In this document: in pieces, positions 11,740 to 23,639 of the stretch | Numbering within the stretch: the stretch's first letter is position 1 | Layout of the letters: the number at the start of each line of letters is the position of its first letter | Assembly: GCA_019916065.1 (NCBI GenBank) | Contig: CM034244.1 | Span: 26,404,471-26,468,470 of the forward strand | Source: Vitellaria paradoxa | Taxonomy: Eukaryota > Streptophyta > Magnoliopsida > Ericales > Sapotaceae | Length of the DNA stretch: 64,000 bases | Direction: 5' to 3' | Notes under the pieces: generated by a model | What the model saw: only the letters and a program-made list of their open reading frames with translations | Databases searched by the model: none | Told to the model about the DNA's origin: nothing | Made by a program: the position numbers and the translations under genes

Positions 11740-12935
11740 CAACCACGATATCTAAAAGAAAAGAAATTACAATCTCTTCGAGCAAAAGGAAAATGCGTGT
11801 CCAGTGGTAGGGATCTTTATTAATTTTTAATATATATATTTTGAATATCTAGAAGTTATAGAAAAGTTCAAAAGAATCTATGTGCTTAAAGAGCATATAA
11901 TTTTCAACCTTAAGTGCCATGCATGCATACTAGTCAAAAAGCTTTAAGTGCATGATAAGTTAGGTATTTTTAAATTTTGTTCAAACTAATATGTATTTTT
12001 TCAATCTTACAAATAAGGTAACAAAGAGCTTTAAATATATGTTGAGTTAGGTGTTTATTTGTTCCAATTGGTATTTCTTTTTAGTCATTGAAATATGATG
12101 GCATTCATAAAACTATAAATTTATGATGGACTTAAGTGGTTTATTTGTTTTAATGGTATGTTATCTAGATTATGTTATAATAATTACAAAAATTAAAATA
12201 AAACAAATATATCAAAGCCTTCATATAATAATGACTTTGAAGTATTGCATAGCTTCCATTAAGTGCTTATATAAAGTTAAATAATTGCAAAGGGAAGGGA
12301 AAAAGTCCTATCCAAAAATAAAATTAACCAAAAAATAAGTAGAATAAACATACATTATATAATTCCTATACGCACCTAATTAAATAATATTTATATTTTA
12401 GGCATCCAATGATATTGTTATATCAAAAGTTGCATTGAAACAATGAGCATGACAAGAACGTGAAAAGAACAAAGAAAGATGCCATGCATATCAAGTGGGG
12501 CAACGTTTGCGATGAGAACAAGAAAGATCAAAAGAATATATTGAACTAATGGAACCTCAATGTACACCTTCTTTAACACTGACTTCTCGCAACCCTGCTT
12601 GCCTTAAAGAAGGAACAATATAACTAATGTCATTCAACCATCAAAAAAGTGAGCTTTAATTAGGCATCCTTCCACGTGTTTATCCTCTATGCTAAATGTA
12701 TCTTCAACTCCCAAAAGGATCGGGTAAATGAAATTCTTTAAATTTATTGAAACAAGTAACTTATTCTATCATTATTTTTATAAATGTTAATTTTTACATA
12801 GTAAACTTTGTAGGACTACTCCCACAACCCAGTTTTTGCAAGAGGATTAGTGTAATTATGATGAGTCAGAAGCTTTATCTGTGAATGCAAAGGTTCACAC
12901 TCAATCATACAAAGTCTAGGGTGACATTACCTGGG
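11740..12935. other. AT-rich stretch upstream of the Helitron gene
   Basis: No frame or motif is recognised. It may be the 5' untranslated part of the Rep-helicase Helitron, but no TC terminus could be fixed. Confidence 0.35.
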
Positions 12936-14162
12936 GAAAATGGATATATTGTGTCCTTATTGCTCAGCCTTGCGTTGGATGAATGAAAAATTGTCAAAAT
13001 ATTCTGTAGCATGTCCACTATTCAGAACTTACTGTTTGTAAGGAAAGATTAAGCTGCCTCCTCCAGAGCTTCAAGCTTTGTATGATAGGAATGATAACCA
13101 ATCAAAATCATTTTGACATTATACTCTCATATACAATGTAGCCAATGTTTTCATAAGTCTTGGTGCTACATTGGATTCTAGAGTTCTAAATGGAAGAGGT
13201 CCTACATCATTTACTATCTATGAAGAATTGCATCACCGAACAGGAATTGCATCACCGAGCAAGATCCCTTCGACCACAAGTAGGGCAAGATGCACTTACC
13301 CCCAAAAACAAAGTAGGGCAAGATGCAATTTATGCTCAATTATATATTTATGACCCATATTTAGCTTTGGAAATTCAAAATTGTAGAAATCCTTATATAA
13401 AAAGTAATGTTCTTGACACAATTCAAATTTTTTTTATTGATAGTCAATGCATTTGTCAATAAATTTCTTCAAGCTTATGCAATCTTAATCAATTAACCTT
13501 GGAGGGACAGAATTTACGAGCACATCTTCATTATAGTTCCACGACAGACCGAAGGCGGTATAATCTACCAACAACTAATAAGATTACAGTTATAACACTA
13601 GGAGATGGAGCTGAGATTAGTGGAATGAAAGACATTATCTTACATTTAAATAGAGGTAATGAGTTGATGCAAATAAATGAATGTCAACCTACTTATTTGC
13701 CTTTACATTATATTTTATTGTTCCTATTTGGTAAGCTTGGATGGGAACCTAATCTCAAATAGTGGGATGTTCTGCATGGTCAACCTTCACCTGATCAACT
13801 TACTAAGTTACAATTCTACAGTTATCATTTATTTGAATGTCCCACAGAGTATTCTACTATTTTTAGAGGTTGTAAACTATTCCAAGAGTTTTTGGTAGAT
13901 GCGTGGGTTGCAACTGAGCAAAACCAATTGACATACTAAAAGTTGAATCAAGGAAAACTTTGTGCTGAACTTTACCAAAATTTATTAGATATTGGTCTAC
14001 ATGAGTTGGGACCTAATCAAGTTGGTCAATGATTTAGTTTTTCATCTTCATTTACTGGGAGTCTCAGACATAGGTTTGAAATATTTTAAGATTCAATGGC
14101 TATCACCTGATACAACCAACACCCAGATATCTTTCTCACTATGACTGCAAATCCTAATTGGC

Positions 14163-14790
14163 TTGAAATTATTTCTGCTTTATTACCCCCATCAAAAACT
14201 AATTGATCGTTTTGATTTAATTATCTGTGCTTTTGAGTTAAAGAGAGAGTGTTTGATGAAGGAGATAGAAACAATGAAAGTGTTTGGCAACAAAGTTACC
14301 CATGTTTTCACAATTGAATTCCAAAAATGGGGCTTATCACACATGCATGCACTATTATTTATTCATGGTCTAGATAAAATCCAAACATGTGCTCAAGTGG
14401 ATAAAGTAGTTTGTGCTGAAATTCTAGATCCAAATGTTGATCCTGCACTTTTTGAAACTAGCAAGTGTTATATGGTTCATGGACCATGTGTTGCTCAAAA
14501 TTCACAAGCATTATGTATGGAAAATGGTAAATGCACTAAAGGATATCCTCAAGCCTTTACAAAATCAACATCAATTGATCAAAATGGATATCTTATTTAT
14601 TGTCATTGCAATACTAGTCAAGTATATACTATCAGAGGCAAGAGGTTGATAATATAGATGTCGTTCCATATAATCCATATCTTTCTAAAAAGTTCAATTG
14701 CCATATAAATGTGGAAGTTTGTGCAGGAATAAGGTGTGTCAACTATATTCACAAGTATATCTACAAAGGTTATGACCGTACAACAATGGT
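14163..14790 (+). pseudogene. Helitron Rep domain fragment with HUH and two-Tyr motifs
   Basis: This is the longest intact piece of the Rep region. HVFTIEFQKWGLSHMHALLF (14,301-14,360) contains the His-hydrophobic-His metal site. After a frame change near 14,640, NYIHKYIYKGYDR (14,741-14,779) supplies the two catalytic tyrosines in the Y-x3-Y/KG arrangement typical of Helitrons. Between them is a Cys-rich part with MVHGPCVAQNSQALCM and CTKGYPQAF. The catalytic residues are therefore retained although the frame is broken between the two motifs. Confidence 0.85.
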
Positions 14791-14878
14791 GTTGGGTGCA
14801 ATAAATGAAATTCAACAATATCTTGATTTGAGGTATATTGGTCCGTCAAAAGCTGCTTGGTGAATATTTGGTCATTCT

Positions 14879-15529
14879 ATGCATGAAGAGAATCCAACAG
14901 TTGTACGAATTACACTTCATTTACTTAGAATGCATTGTGTTATTTATAATCCTGTAAACTCATTAAGTACTATTGTTTCTAAAGCTAGTCAACAGATGCC
15001 AACTTTAACAGGTTATTTTGCATGTTGTGCTTCCAATGAATCAGCATGCGCGTTCACTTACCTAGAGTTTCCACAACATTTTGTTTGGAAAAAGTCAAAT
15101 AAGATGTGGACACCAAGAAAAAAAAAAGGCTATGGAATTGGTAAAATGTACTTTGCTAGCCCTAATTATGGTGAGAGATTTTATCTGCGCTTGCTATTGA
15201 CTGCTGTCAAAGGACCACAATCATTTGAATGTTTACAAACAGTCAATAATGTTTTGTTTGATACATTTAAATTTACATATGTTGCAAGAGGACTTCTAGA
15301 AGATGATGACGAATGGCTACAATGCTTTCAGGAGGTAGCACTTATGAAAACTGGACATCAGTTGAGGAGATTATTTAGTATTATTCTCATACAATGCTCT
15401 CCGTTACAACCATATGTGTTATGGAACAAATTCTTAATTCACATGTGTGACGATCTGAGATATAAAATTCATAATCTATTTGCCATTTCAAATCCAACTA
15501 AAGCTCAAATTGAAGATTATGGTTTATAA
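14879..15529 (+). pseudogene. Helitron RepHel middle region, open for 216 codons
   Basis: This is an open stretch linking Rep to the helicase. Recognisable family pieces are LTGYFACCASNESACAFTYL, EFPQHFVWKKSNKMW, IGKMYFASPNYGERFYLRLL and VKGPQSFECLQTVN, which match the conserved linker of plant Helitron proteins. It ends at a stop at 15,527 where the family protein continues. It starts downstream of a stop at about 14,861 that falls in the same reading. Confidence 0.8.
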
Positions 15530-15699
15530 CTTGTGGACCAATAACTTCAAGAATCAGGTAAGAGTTTAGCTAACTATCCACCTATGCTAGAACCAACAAG
15601 AAATTGGAATATAATAGTTGGCAACAAATTAATATTGGAATATCGAAAATCACAGAATAATACAAAATAGCTAGATGTACAAACTAGCATTGATCTCCT

Positions 15700-17190
15700 T
15701 CACGATGCACAACGTTCTACTTTTATGGCAATCACTTCTTCTGTTTTTGAAAATAAGGGAACTACTTTCTTTTTGAGATAGGGCAAGCACGGGGAATATA
15801 TTTCTGTATAATACAATTGCAATGAAATATCGTAGCCTTGGGCATATTATTGTAACCGCGACATCATTTGGTATTGCATCATTGTTATTGGTAGGAGGTC
15901 GCACTGCACATTCAACCTTCTGCATTCCACTGGATGTTATAGAAAACTCAGTTTATGGATTTAGCAAGCAATAGGTACAAGCAGAGTTATTTAGAAATAC
16001 AAAACTCATAATTTGGAATGAAATTCCTATGCAGCATAGGTAATGCATTGAAACAGTTGATCATATGCTTCAAGATATTTACAAGAGTGAAAAATCATTT
16101 AGGGGTATCACTATTGTTCTTGGTGGTGATTTTCAACAAATCTTACCAATTATACCTAAAGGTGTTTATGAACAGATTATTAATGCATTGTTGAGACATT
16201 TTTTTTTTTTTTTTGGAAATATATGCATGTTTTTTACTTTGGATATAAACATACGCTTAAATCATGCAAATCATGAAAATGTTAACTTTCTAAAATTCTT
16301 AATGGAGGTAGAATATTTCAAACTTTCATTTATGATATTTTTATGTAATTAAATTCTTTTCGTATCATTTTTGCTTTTACTAATTTTAATTCTATATCTT
16401 AATTGGGACTGATCCTCAAGAAATTGTAAGACTCCCACCAAAAATACATAAATGCAAAGATTTGAATGAATTACTGCATGTAGTTTATCCAAGTCTTGAT
16501 GCTGTTAGTACAATGACCCTAACCTTTTTAATTGAACACACAATTCTTATAGCACGAAATGAAGATGTCAATACTATGAACACTGCTGCATTGCATATTT
16601 TTCCTGGAGATAGCGTTATCTATTTAGTTGCAGATAAGTTGTCTAAAGATGATGAAATAGATCATACCATCACAAACCAATACTATAATGAGTATTTAAA
16701 TTCATTGGAACCTACTGACCTTCTACCTTTTAGGCTAAAGTTGAAAGTAGGTTGTCCTATAATGTTATTAAGAATATTGTGCTAAAAGATGGACTTTGCA
16801 ATGGTACAAGGTTGATGGTTGTCTGAGGTGCTACTTTTGTGACGTGCTACTTTTGTAATTGAAGCTCAAATTTTAAGTAGAGGAAAGTCTGGAGATTTGT
16901 CTTTTATACTAAGAATATCCTTAACACCATTGTCTTCAAAATTGCCTTTCCATAAGACAAAGCAGAAATTTCCTATTTGATTGGCGTATGCCTTGACAAT
17001 CAATAGATCTTAAGGCCAATCTGTTAAATTTGTTGGAATTGATTTGCGCAAACTAGTGTTCAGTCATGGACAATTATATGTGGCACTATCTAGGTGCACA
17101 TCCTTTAGCCATATATGTATCCTTCCTCCTCAAGATGGCTTGGAATCTAAGGTAAACATTGTTTATCCTGAAGTTACATTGTTTATCCTG
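15700..17190 (+). pseudogene. PIF1-type helicase domain of the Helitron, degenerate
   Basis: Family pieces in order are [20 protein letters not shown] (about 15,850), [20 protein letters not shown] at about 16,107-16,166 (Walker B region, GGDFQQ), [13 protein letters not shown] at about 16,735, and [15 protein letters not shown] at about 17,056. The Walker A loop expected just before [14 protein letters not shown] is not readable: the bases at about 15,778-15,805 give GKHGEY-like residues instead of GGTGKT. A poly(T) run at 16,200 and several frame changes separate the pieces. The helicase is not functional as read. Confidence 0.8.
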
Positions 17191-17440
17191 AAGTTTTATT
17201 GTAGTATTTCGTGTGTACTAATGTAATGATTTTATTAATGGTGCTAAATCTTCATATGATTATTTTGGTTATATGTTTTAGTCGTAACTATGCATATTTT
17301 CTTAGATGATGACTTTGGATGCAACCAAAATTTTGTAGGATTAGGATAGAAAGAATTAAAGAGCTCAAAAGAATAAATGCCAATAGATTGTTACAATGGT
17401 GACACAAAATTAAGGTATCTTCAATTTCATAATGTTTTTC

Positions 17441-18000
17441 TTTTGTATTTTTTGTACTTCGTTAACATTTGCATAATTAATTAGGTCATCGTATATGCAC
17501 CTCATTGGTGACAATATGCAAAGATTGTCACGAAATTATTGTGGAAATTGATGAAGAAAAAGTACAAGTGCAAGCGTCCAAAGGTTTCTTAGACAGCATA
17601 AGCTTGAAAACATTATTTAGAAGTCTCTTTTATAATTTATAAAGAAATACTTTCTTTTTGTGAAGAAAATCTTTATTTTGTTAGGTGCTAAAATTACCTT
17701 CTTTTTATGAAACTTTACTCTCTGTTTTATATTTTTTGTATTTCATTAACATTTATGTAATTAATTAGGTCATCGTGCATGCTTCTCATTGGCGACAATA
17801 TGCAGAGATTGACATGAAATCATTGTGGGAAATGATGAAGAAAAAGTATAGGTACAAGCATCCAAAGGCTTTTTAGATAGCACAAACTTGAAAACATTAT
17901 TAAGAAGTTCTTTTATAAAGAAATACCTTTTTTTGTGAAGAAAATCTTTATTTTGTTAGGTGCAAATATTACCCTCTTTTTGTAAAATTTTACTATCTAG
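17441..18000 (+). repeat. Tandem duplication of about 284 bp downstream of the Helitron gene
   Basis: Two copies (about 17,441-17,724 and 17,725-18,000) share TTAATTAGGTCATCG, a segment translating as VIVHASHWRQYAEI in copy 2, AAAACATTATT, and GTGAAGAAAATCTTTATTTT. Each copy has a short frame ending with a KKKY-like lysine-rich stretch (MKKKYRYKHPKAF in copy 2) after a Trp residue. I do not recognise the peptide. Copies are about 85-90% alike by eye. Confidence 0.7.
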
Positions 18001-18476
18001 GTGACAATTATTGTACTTTTATTAAACCCGTTATCTGTGTGAACTTTTTGCCTATTTTGTTGCTTATTTCTATGTGAACAAGTCTCCTCCCATTTATTTT
18101 TAAGCTTCCCCACAATCGAAGAGTGGAGATATTCTATAAATACCATTCTTTCCCACAAAAACTTTTATGTTAGTACTTTAAGGATAGCAATACTGCTCTT
18201 TGGTTAAGAGACAGAATAGCGAAAGACCAAAAGCAACAACTAAGCTCCTTAAGGTGCCAACAATTTCTAACTGCAGAGAACAAAGTACTTTAAAAAAAAC
18301 CAGCAATGGCAACAATTTCACACAAGTATGTTTGGTGCTCCTTTAGTATTTTTTTTTTTTTACTTGGTTTTCGTAGTTTCATTTCAATGTTCTTTTTTTT
18401 TTTTTTTTTGGCACATGTAGTGGCTCCTAAACCCATTTTGCAATTTCTTCCACTAAAACCAATTTCAATGATTTAC

Positions 18477-20353
18477 TGATTACACTTGAAAAGTGTAATT
18501 ACAAACTCCAAATTTTAATACACATTGATGCAATTAAGTAGTTAATCTTGAAGTTTTATCATTATTTTATTACTTATAGCTTTTATTTTCTTAATTGCAG
18601 GGAAAACGTAAAAAATAACTGAGATTAGCAGCAATAAAAGTGGCTGTCGCAAAGAAAAAATGCTCCGAAGTTCAAGATGGTTGAAGTGGTGTGCAGCTGA
18701 AGTTCTAGCTTGACACCCTGTCAATATTTTGATCATTTTTTTCACTCATAATTTGGATTGACTTGATTCTTTTTTGGGTTGGAAAGAAGACTCAAAGGAC
18801 TACAACTTTCGTGTTTTAGCCGAAGCCTGAATCCATCATCTTCGAGGTCAAAATCGCATTGGAAGTCGAGGACAGAAAGCTGTCAGAAGAAAGAAAACAC
18901 AAAAAGTGAAACTTATACACTGTCGTCCGGACATCCCATTTGGGTGTCCGGACACCTGGACACATGGAAGCATACTGCGGTCCGGACACCCATTTGGGTG
19001 TCCAGACACCTGGACGCGCGGGGTTAATTTCCTTTTTCGTTTTTAGGGTTTCCTTGGAGGGGTTATAAATACCCAATGTGCAGCCGTTTAGAGGGGATTC
19101 TTCTCATCTTCTTCCCCACATTCTTGAGAGTTTTCAAGAGTTTTAGAGTGAGTTTTTATAGATTCTTGAAGATGTTTTTCAAGTGGGTAGTAGCTTTCTT
19201 TGGTTTTGTTTCAGCATGCATTGTCTTTCACTATTCCTTTCGTTCTTTGAAGTACGGTACTGTTTTTGCGTAGATTAATAATATTTTTATTCGTAGTTTA
19301 GTTTATATTTATTCCTTCATCTCATTCTTTGATTTTTGTCTTAATGGTTGGATTCAATTGCATGGATTTCATTCTGAATGTAGCGTAAAACCCTAGTTCT
19401 TGATTCAACGAATCAAGGAATGGTAGTTTATGAAAAACGAAAGGATGTGCGTACATCCTTCGCATGGTTTGTAAAAACCTTTGCGGAGTGATCTACGATT
19501 TTAAGGATCATTTTATTTTATTTCAAACACTTTCAAAAACGGAAACTTTTGAATACATTCTCTGTAATCACTGGTAAAGGTTTTCGGGTAAAAATTAATT
19601 TAACAATTTTGGGCAAATTAAAATTGATTTCTTAAACAAATCTGGTTTTGGTTGTTTGAAAAACCTTCGAAAACAAGAGTTTTGGACAATAATATCTGTA
19701 ATCACTGGTAAAAACTCTTGAATATAATTTTCTTAATAATTTTCAGATGAACCCTAATTTAGGTTTGAAACCGAATGTTTTCTTAGAAAATCTTTCCAGT
19801 TTTATTATCCATAATGAAACGTGATTTTAAAACTGTGTATCGGGCATTTTCTGAACTTTAATGAGAATATTTTTCCCAATCTATGGCTCCTTTGACGTGA
19901 ACTATAGATTGTAGTTTTAACACATCCCGTAGTGAAGTAGTAAACTACCCCGAATTGAAAGTTGAATCAAGAATCATTTTAGTTATCTTGAATGCTTAAT
20001 TTTATTGCTTTCATTATTTTAGTTTAGTTTAATTTTGTATCTTGCTTTTCTATTAGTTGGAATAAAAGTAATTTAATTTTTTGAATGCTAGTTCAGTTAA
20101 TGTTTGCAATTTACTTTTATTTGATTGCTAGTTACTTAATCAACTCTTCTCAAAACCTAAAACTTGTTTTATTTTTTGTTTTATTTTCTTTTCTTGTCTT
20201 TTAAAATGAAACAATAGGTAGAAAAACTTAGAAAACCCTAGTGTTTAATCTCATAGTTCCCTGTGGATTCGACCTCGGACTCACTGAGTTAAAACTACAC
20301 CGCACACCCTTGCACTTGGAAATTAGTTTAGACGCACTATTCATAAGCGATCA
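18477..20353 (+). mobile_element. Solo LTR, plus orientation, 1,877 bp, target duplication TTTAC
   Basis: The segment begins TGATTACACTTGAAAAGTG and ends AAGCGATCA, giving TG...CA ends. It is flanked by a perfect 5-bp duplication TTTAC (18,472-18,476 and 20,354-20,358). The same sequence occurs in reverse at 21,506-23,116. No gag or pol lies between the ends, so this is best read as a solo LTR left by recombination between two LTRs. It contains a promoter-like TTATAAATACC at about 19,065 and, near its end, CCTGTGGATTCGACCTCGG, a phrase seen in other plant retroelements. Confidence 0.85.
18925..19018 (+). repeat. Two GC-rich palindromic repeats inside the plus solo LTR
   Basis: Two copies 55 bp apart (start 18,925 and 18,980) have the form TCCGGACACCCATTTGGGTG followed by TCCGGACACCTGGACAC. 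The arms pair as a hairpin around CATTTG. The reverse LTR copy at 21,506 lacks this block and has a short GTGGTCCAGACCAC palindrome in its place (about 22,653-22,668). It stands out against the AT-rich surroundings. Confidence 0.7.
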
Positions 20354-21505
20354 TTTACCCAGTAGTTTTCATTTCTCACGTGCATTTTTAGGAAATTATC
20401 GTGAAGATTTCAGCCAATCTATGTGCAAGGAAATGGGTGGTCCTTAAGAAGATCTTTCACAATCCATTTAATTATTCCTAAAGTTGACTCATTGTCAAGT
20501 AATCAGGTAATCTAGTAGTACTTTGATTATAACCATGTCATGATATTTTCCTTTTAAAAATGTGATGATGATATTGAATTTTGAGTTTGTATTAGGTATT
20601 TAGCTAATAGCTTTCAAATTGTGCTTTACTTCTTCTGAAGAAAAAAATACAATGAAAATGGAATTTATTTTGGGTTTTTGAAAAGGAAAAATGTACTAAT
20701 ATATTTCAATTTCAAATATGTGCATATTTAATTTTAGTTGAGGAGTGTCATAGGTAGGGGTTGTTCACTAGTACGTATATATTTCAAGAGAATTAGTAAA
20801 ATACCAATTTTGGGCACCCAATTAAGAAAAAAGTGCACATTGGGCCAGTCTAAGTGCACGGAGTTTTTAGTCAAGGGGACGTAGGGTAGTTTAGGCGCAC
20901 AGGTAATTTAGTCCGGGCATGCTAACTGCTCTTGCAATAGATATCTAGTTTAGCTCTATTTTAAAGATTTCAAAGTTCGAAAGTCATTTTTCTCAATTCC
21001 TTACTAAAATCTAAGTTTATACTTATTTTCAGTCCTTATCATCATACAAACACGATTTCATTATCATTTTCTCAATTCATCAAATATATCACAAGTTGGT
21101 AGGTTTCTATTCTTCGTCTTCTACCTCAACCACCAAGATATACATTTAATAGTTATGTCAACTTCACATCCAAACAAATATCATGAAATCTATCAATATA
21201 AAACATGTCGTATGCATAGTTATAAATCAAATGCATCAAGAGATCATGCAACCCCTACCTAAGTTCGCTCAAGAGAAGAAGAACGGTATACTAGGAAGTT
21301 TCCAAAATGGCAAAAAACCAATATGATCAATCTACTCCTTCTAACACTGAGTGCTAGTTTAAAACGTACTCAAAACCTACACAATTGATAAACAGAAAAA
21401 ATAATTTTAATGGATTCAGCTTTCCAAACTCAATTCTCCCTCTCGATTCTCTACTTGTCACTCGAACATCCATAGATATCCACACACATATATATAAGCT
21501 ATATG
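20354..21505. other. Spacer between two inverted solo LTRs
   Basis: About 1.15 kb without a recognisable gene. A 100-bp segment at about 20,680-20,775 is repeated at 57,845-57,945. The rest shows no structure I can name. Confidence 0.5.
20680..20775 (+). repeat. Dispersed repeat, copy 1 (other copy 57,845-57,945)
   Basis: Shared landmarks are TTTTTGAAAAG, ATATTTCAATTT, CATATTTAATTTTAGTTG, GAGGAGTG and CACTAGTA in the same order and spacing in both copies. The two copies are 37 kb apart in the same orientation. The full repeat unit is not delimited. Confidence 0.6.
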
Positions 21506-23116
21506 TGACCGACCCTAAAAAAAGTGTTTCGGGTTCTACCTCTCAAGTGCAAGAGGGCAGTCGTAGTTTTAAAACTCGGTGAGTACCGAGGTCGAATCTA
21601 CAGGAAGGGTTTTGTTAAAAGCTCTAGACTTGTTCTCTTAGTTAGTAGGTGAACCTAAATTAATTTAAACTAATTTTTTAGCAACTCAAACTTTTGTTTT
21701 AGATTCTAAATGAAAGAAATTCAATTTAATTTTAAAATGCAAACAAAGCATCTACTCTAAATTCTAAAGCGAATAAATCAACTCATAAATTAAATTAAAT
21801 AACAAGCACAATACTAAAAAGGTTCTTGATCCAACTTTCAAGTCCGAGTAGTCCACTACTTTACCTTGGGATGTTTTTATTCAAAATTAGATTAGGGTTT
21901 AATTCGAAAAGTGTTAAGAATATTTTAATCAAAGGTCAGTACCAGTGATCTCACGTGGATATGGTTAAAGACCTTTGTTTCCGAAAGTTTTTCAAACAAA
22001 CGAAACTAGAAATGAATTCGAAACCTATTTTTAACCTTATTCAAAAGTATGTAAACGGTTATATTCGAAAACCCATACCAGTGACTTCAAACGAGTGTGG
22101 TTAAAGATTTTCGATTTCGAATGTTTTTGAAACAAGTTGAAAATAGATTTTAACACTGTAGATCCTTACGCATGAGCTCTCACAACCCATGCGAAGGGTC
22201 TACTAACAACCCAAGGTTTTTCGTGAACTACCCATTCTTGATTCGTTGAATCAAGAACTAGGGTTTTACGTTAAAACTACTTTAAGCATCTTAAACACAA
22301 TAAAATAGCATTCAATCATACGAAAAGAGAATTGAAACAATCAAAACATGATATTACGAAACAAATAGAAATAAAACGAAATAGATTAAAGTGCAACTTA
22401 CAACGTAAAGCGAATATAAAAGACGAGGTGAAGAATCACTACAAAGACAACGATGAAAGCTCCAACGAAAACCATGAATCCACGCATCCAAGTTTAAAAA
22501 CTAATCTAAAAACTCTCAAAATTCTATTCTAACTCTCAATTGAAAGTGCAAAATCAAAAGGGGCTTCCTGGGTCGGCCATGTAGCAGAGCTTATATAGAA
22601 GTTGTAAAGAAAACCCTAAAAGACAGAGTGAAGCCGCGCGTGCATAATACACTGTGGTCCAGACCACAGAAACTTTGTTCTTCAAGTTCTGCTTCTCGTT
22701 TACTGCTTCTGACAGCTTTCTGTCCTCAACTTCCACTGCGATTTTGGCCTCAAAAATGATTGATTCAGGCTTTGGCTAAAGCACAAAGTTGTAGCCCTTT
22801 GAGTCTTCTTTCCAACCCAAAAAGAATCAGGTCAATCCGAGTTGTGAGTGAAAAGTTATGATCCAAATACTGACAAGGTGTCGAGCTGGAACTTCAGCTG
22901 CACATCACTTCAACTATCTTGAACTTTGGACCATTTTTTCCTCCTCGGAAGCCACTTTCAACACTGCTAATCTCACGTATTTCCCCTTTTACCTGCAATT
23001 AAGAGAATAAATACTATAAATAATAAAATAACGATAAAACTTTGAAATTAACTACTTGAATGCATCAATCAGTATCAAAATGTGGAGTTTGTAATTACAC
23101 TTTTCAAGTGTAATCA
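21506..23116 (-). mobile_element. Solo LTR, minus orientation, 1,611 bp, target duplication ATATG
   Basis: On the minus strand it starts TGATTACACTTGAAAAGTG and ends GGGTCGGTCA. A perfect 5-bp duplication ATATG flanks it (21,501-21,505 and 23,117-23,121). By eye it is about 85% identical to the reverse of 18,477-20,353 over long stretches, for instance the block containing GGTTGGAAAGAAGACTCAAA. The different target duplications show two independent insertions of one family. No internal retrotransposon genes remain. Confidence 0.85.
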
Positions 23117-23639
23117 ATATGCTCCATGTTGAAAGGAAGAAAAAGTAGGTATAATGGATTTGACACTGTCTAATGAGACTGTAGACATAGGCATAGGTTA
23201 TCTTGGCCACTAAAATGAAAGCATTGGTCGTAATTCAAAAAAAGAAAAATAATTGTAAGTTACGCTAGCACAACTAGTCATTCGAGTGCACGGAGAAGGA
23301 TGTGCATGCACCCATGCTAACCTCAAGACCTAAACTAAGTTTTGAATTTTTAAATCAAACCAATTCTAACCAGGAACTGAGCAACTAAGTCTTCATACAC
23401 ATCAAATTAACCACACCAAAGAGTATGTTAAGTAACTTCTCAAATATATCATGTATAAAATAATATTTATGAAAACACCGGTCATCACAACTACAAACTA
23501 GCCATTGACAGTTGCTCATTAATGGCCATGAAGAAATAGGACAATGAGTCCTTTGGGACATATACAAACAAGTAGCAAGAGAGTGCATCCCAAGTCAACC
23601 CACCATTCATTAATATAGAGTTTCTATAAATTTTTGTGC

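Larger units (their letters stand above)
12940..17190 (+). pseudogene. Helitron RepHel (rolling-circle Rep plus PIF1-type helicase), broken
   Basis: In plant Helitrons this gene encodes the HUH endonuclease that nicks and joins the element and a 5'-3' DNA helicase. Pieces lie in the family order. A Cys-rich N-terminus (CPYCSALRWMNEKLSK) is at 12,940, followed by a stretch with LHLNRGNELMQINECQPTYL and LPLHYILLFLFGKLGW at about 13,640-13,745. The Rep core with the HUH signature (HMHALLF) is at 14,340, the two-tyrosine motif NYIHKYIYKG at 14,741, and helicase pieces run from about 15,700 to 17,150. Stops and frame changes occur throughout (for example at 14,655 and 15,527), so the gene cannot make a full protein. 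It is older than the Copia at 38 kb judging by substitutions in the helicase. The Helitron ends were not found. Confidence 0.85.

Noticed and set aside
13190..13462. Open frame of 90 codons overlapping the Helitron N-terminal region
   Set aside because: It contains a local duplication of GTAGGGCAAGATGCA and parts of the Helitron protein in a shifted frame. It is debris of the Helitron gene, not a separate gene.
18816..19273. Several open frames of 65-86 codons around 18.8-19.3 kb
   Set aside because: They lie inside the plus solo LTR and come from the palindromes and promoter region. None is kept open in the homologous minus LTR.
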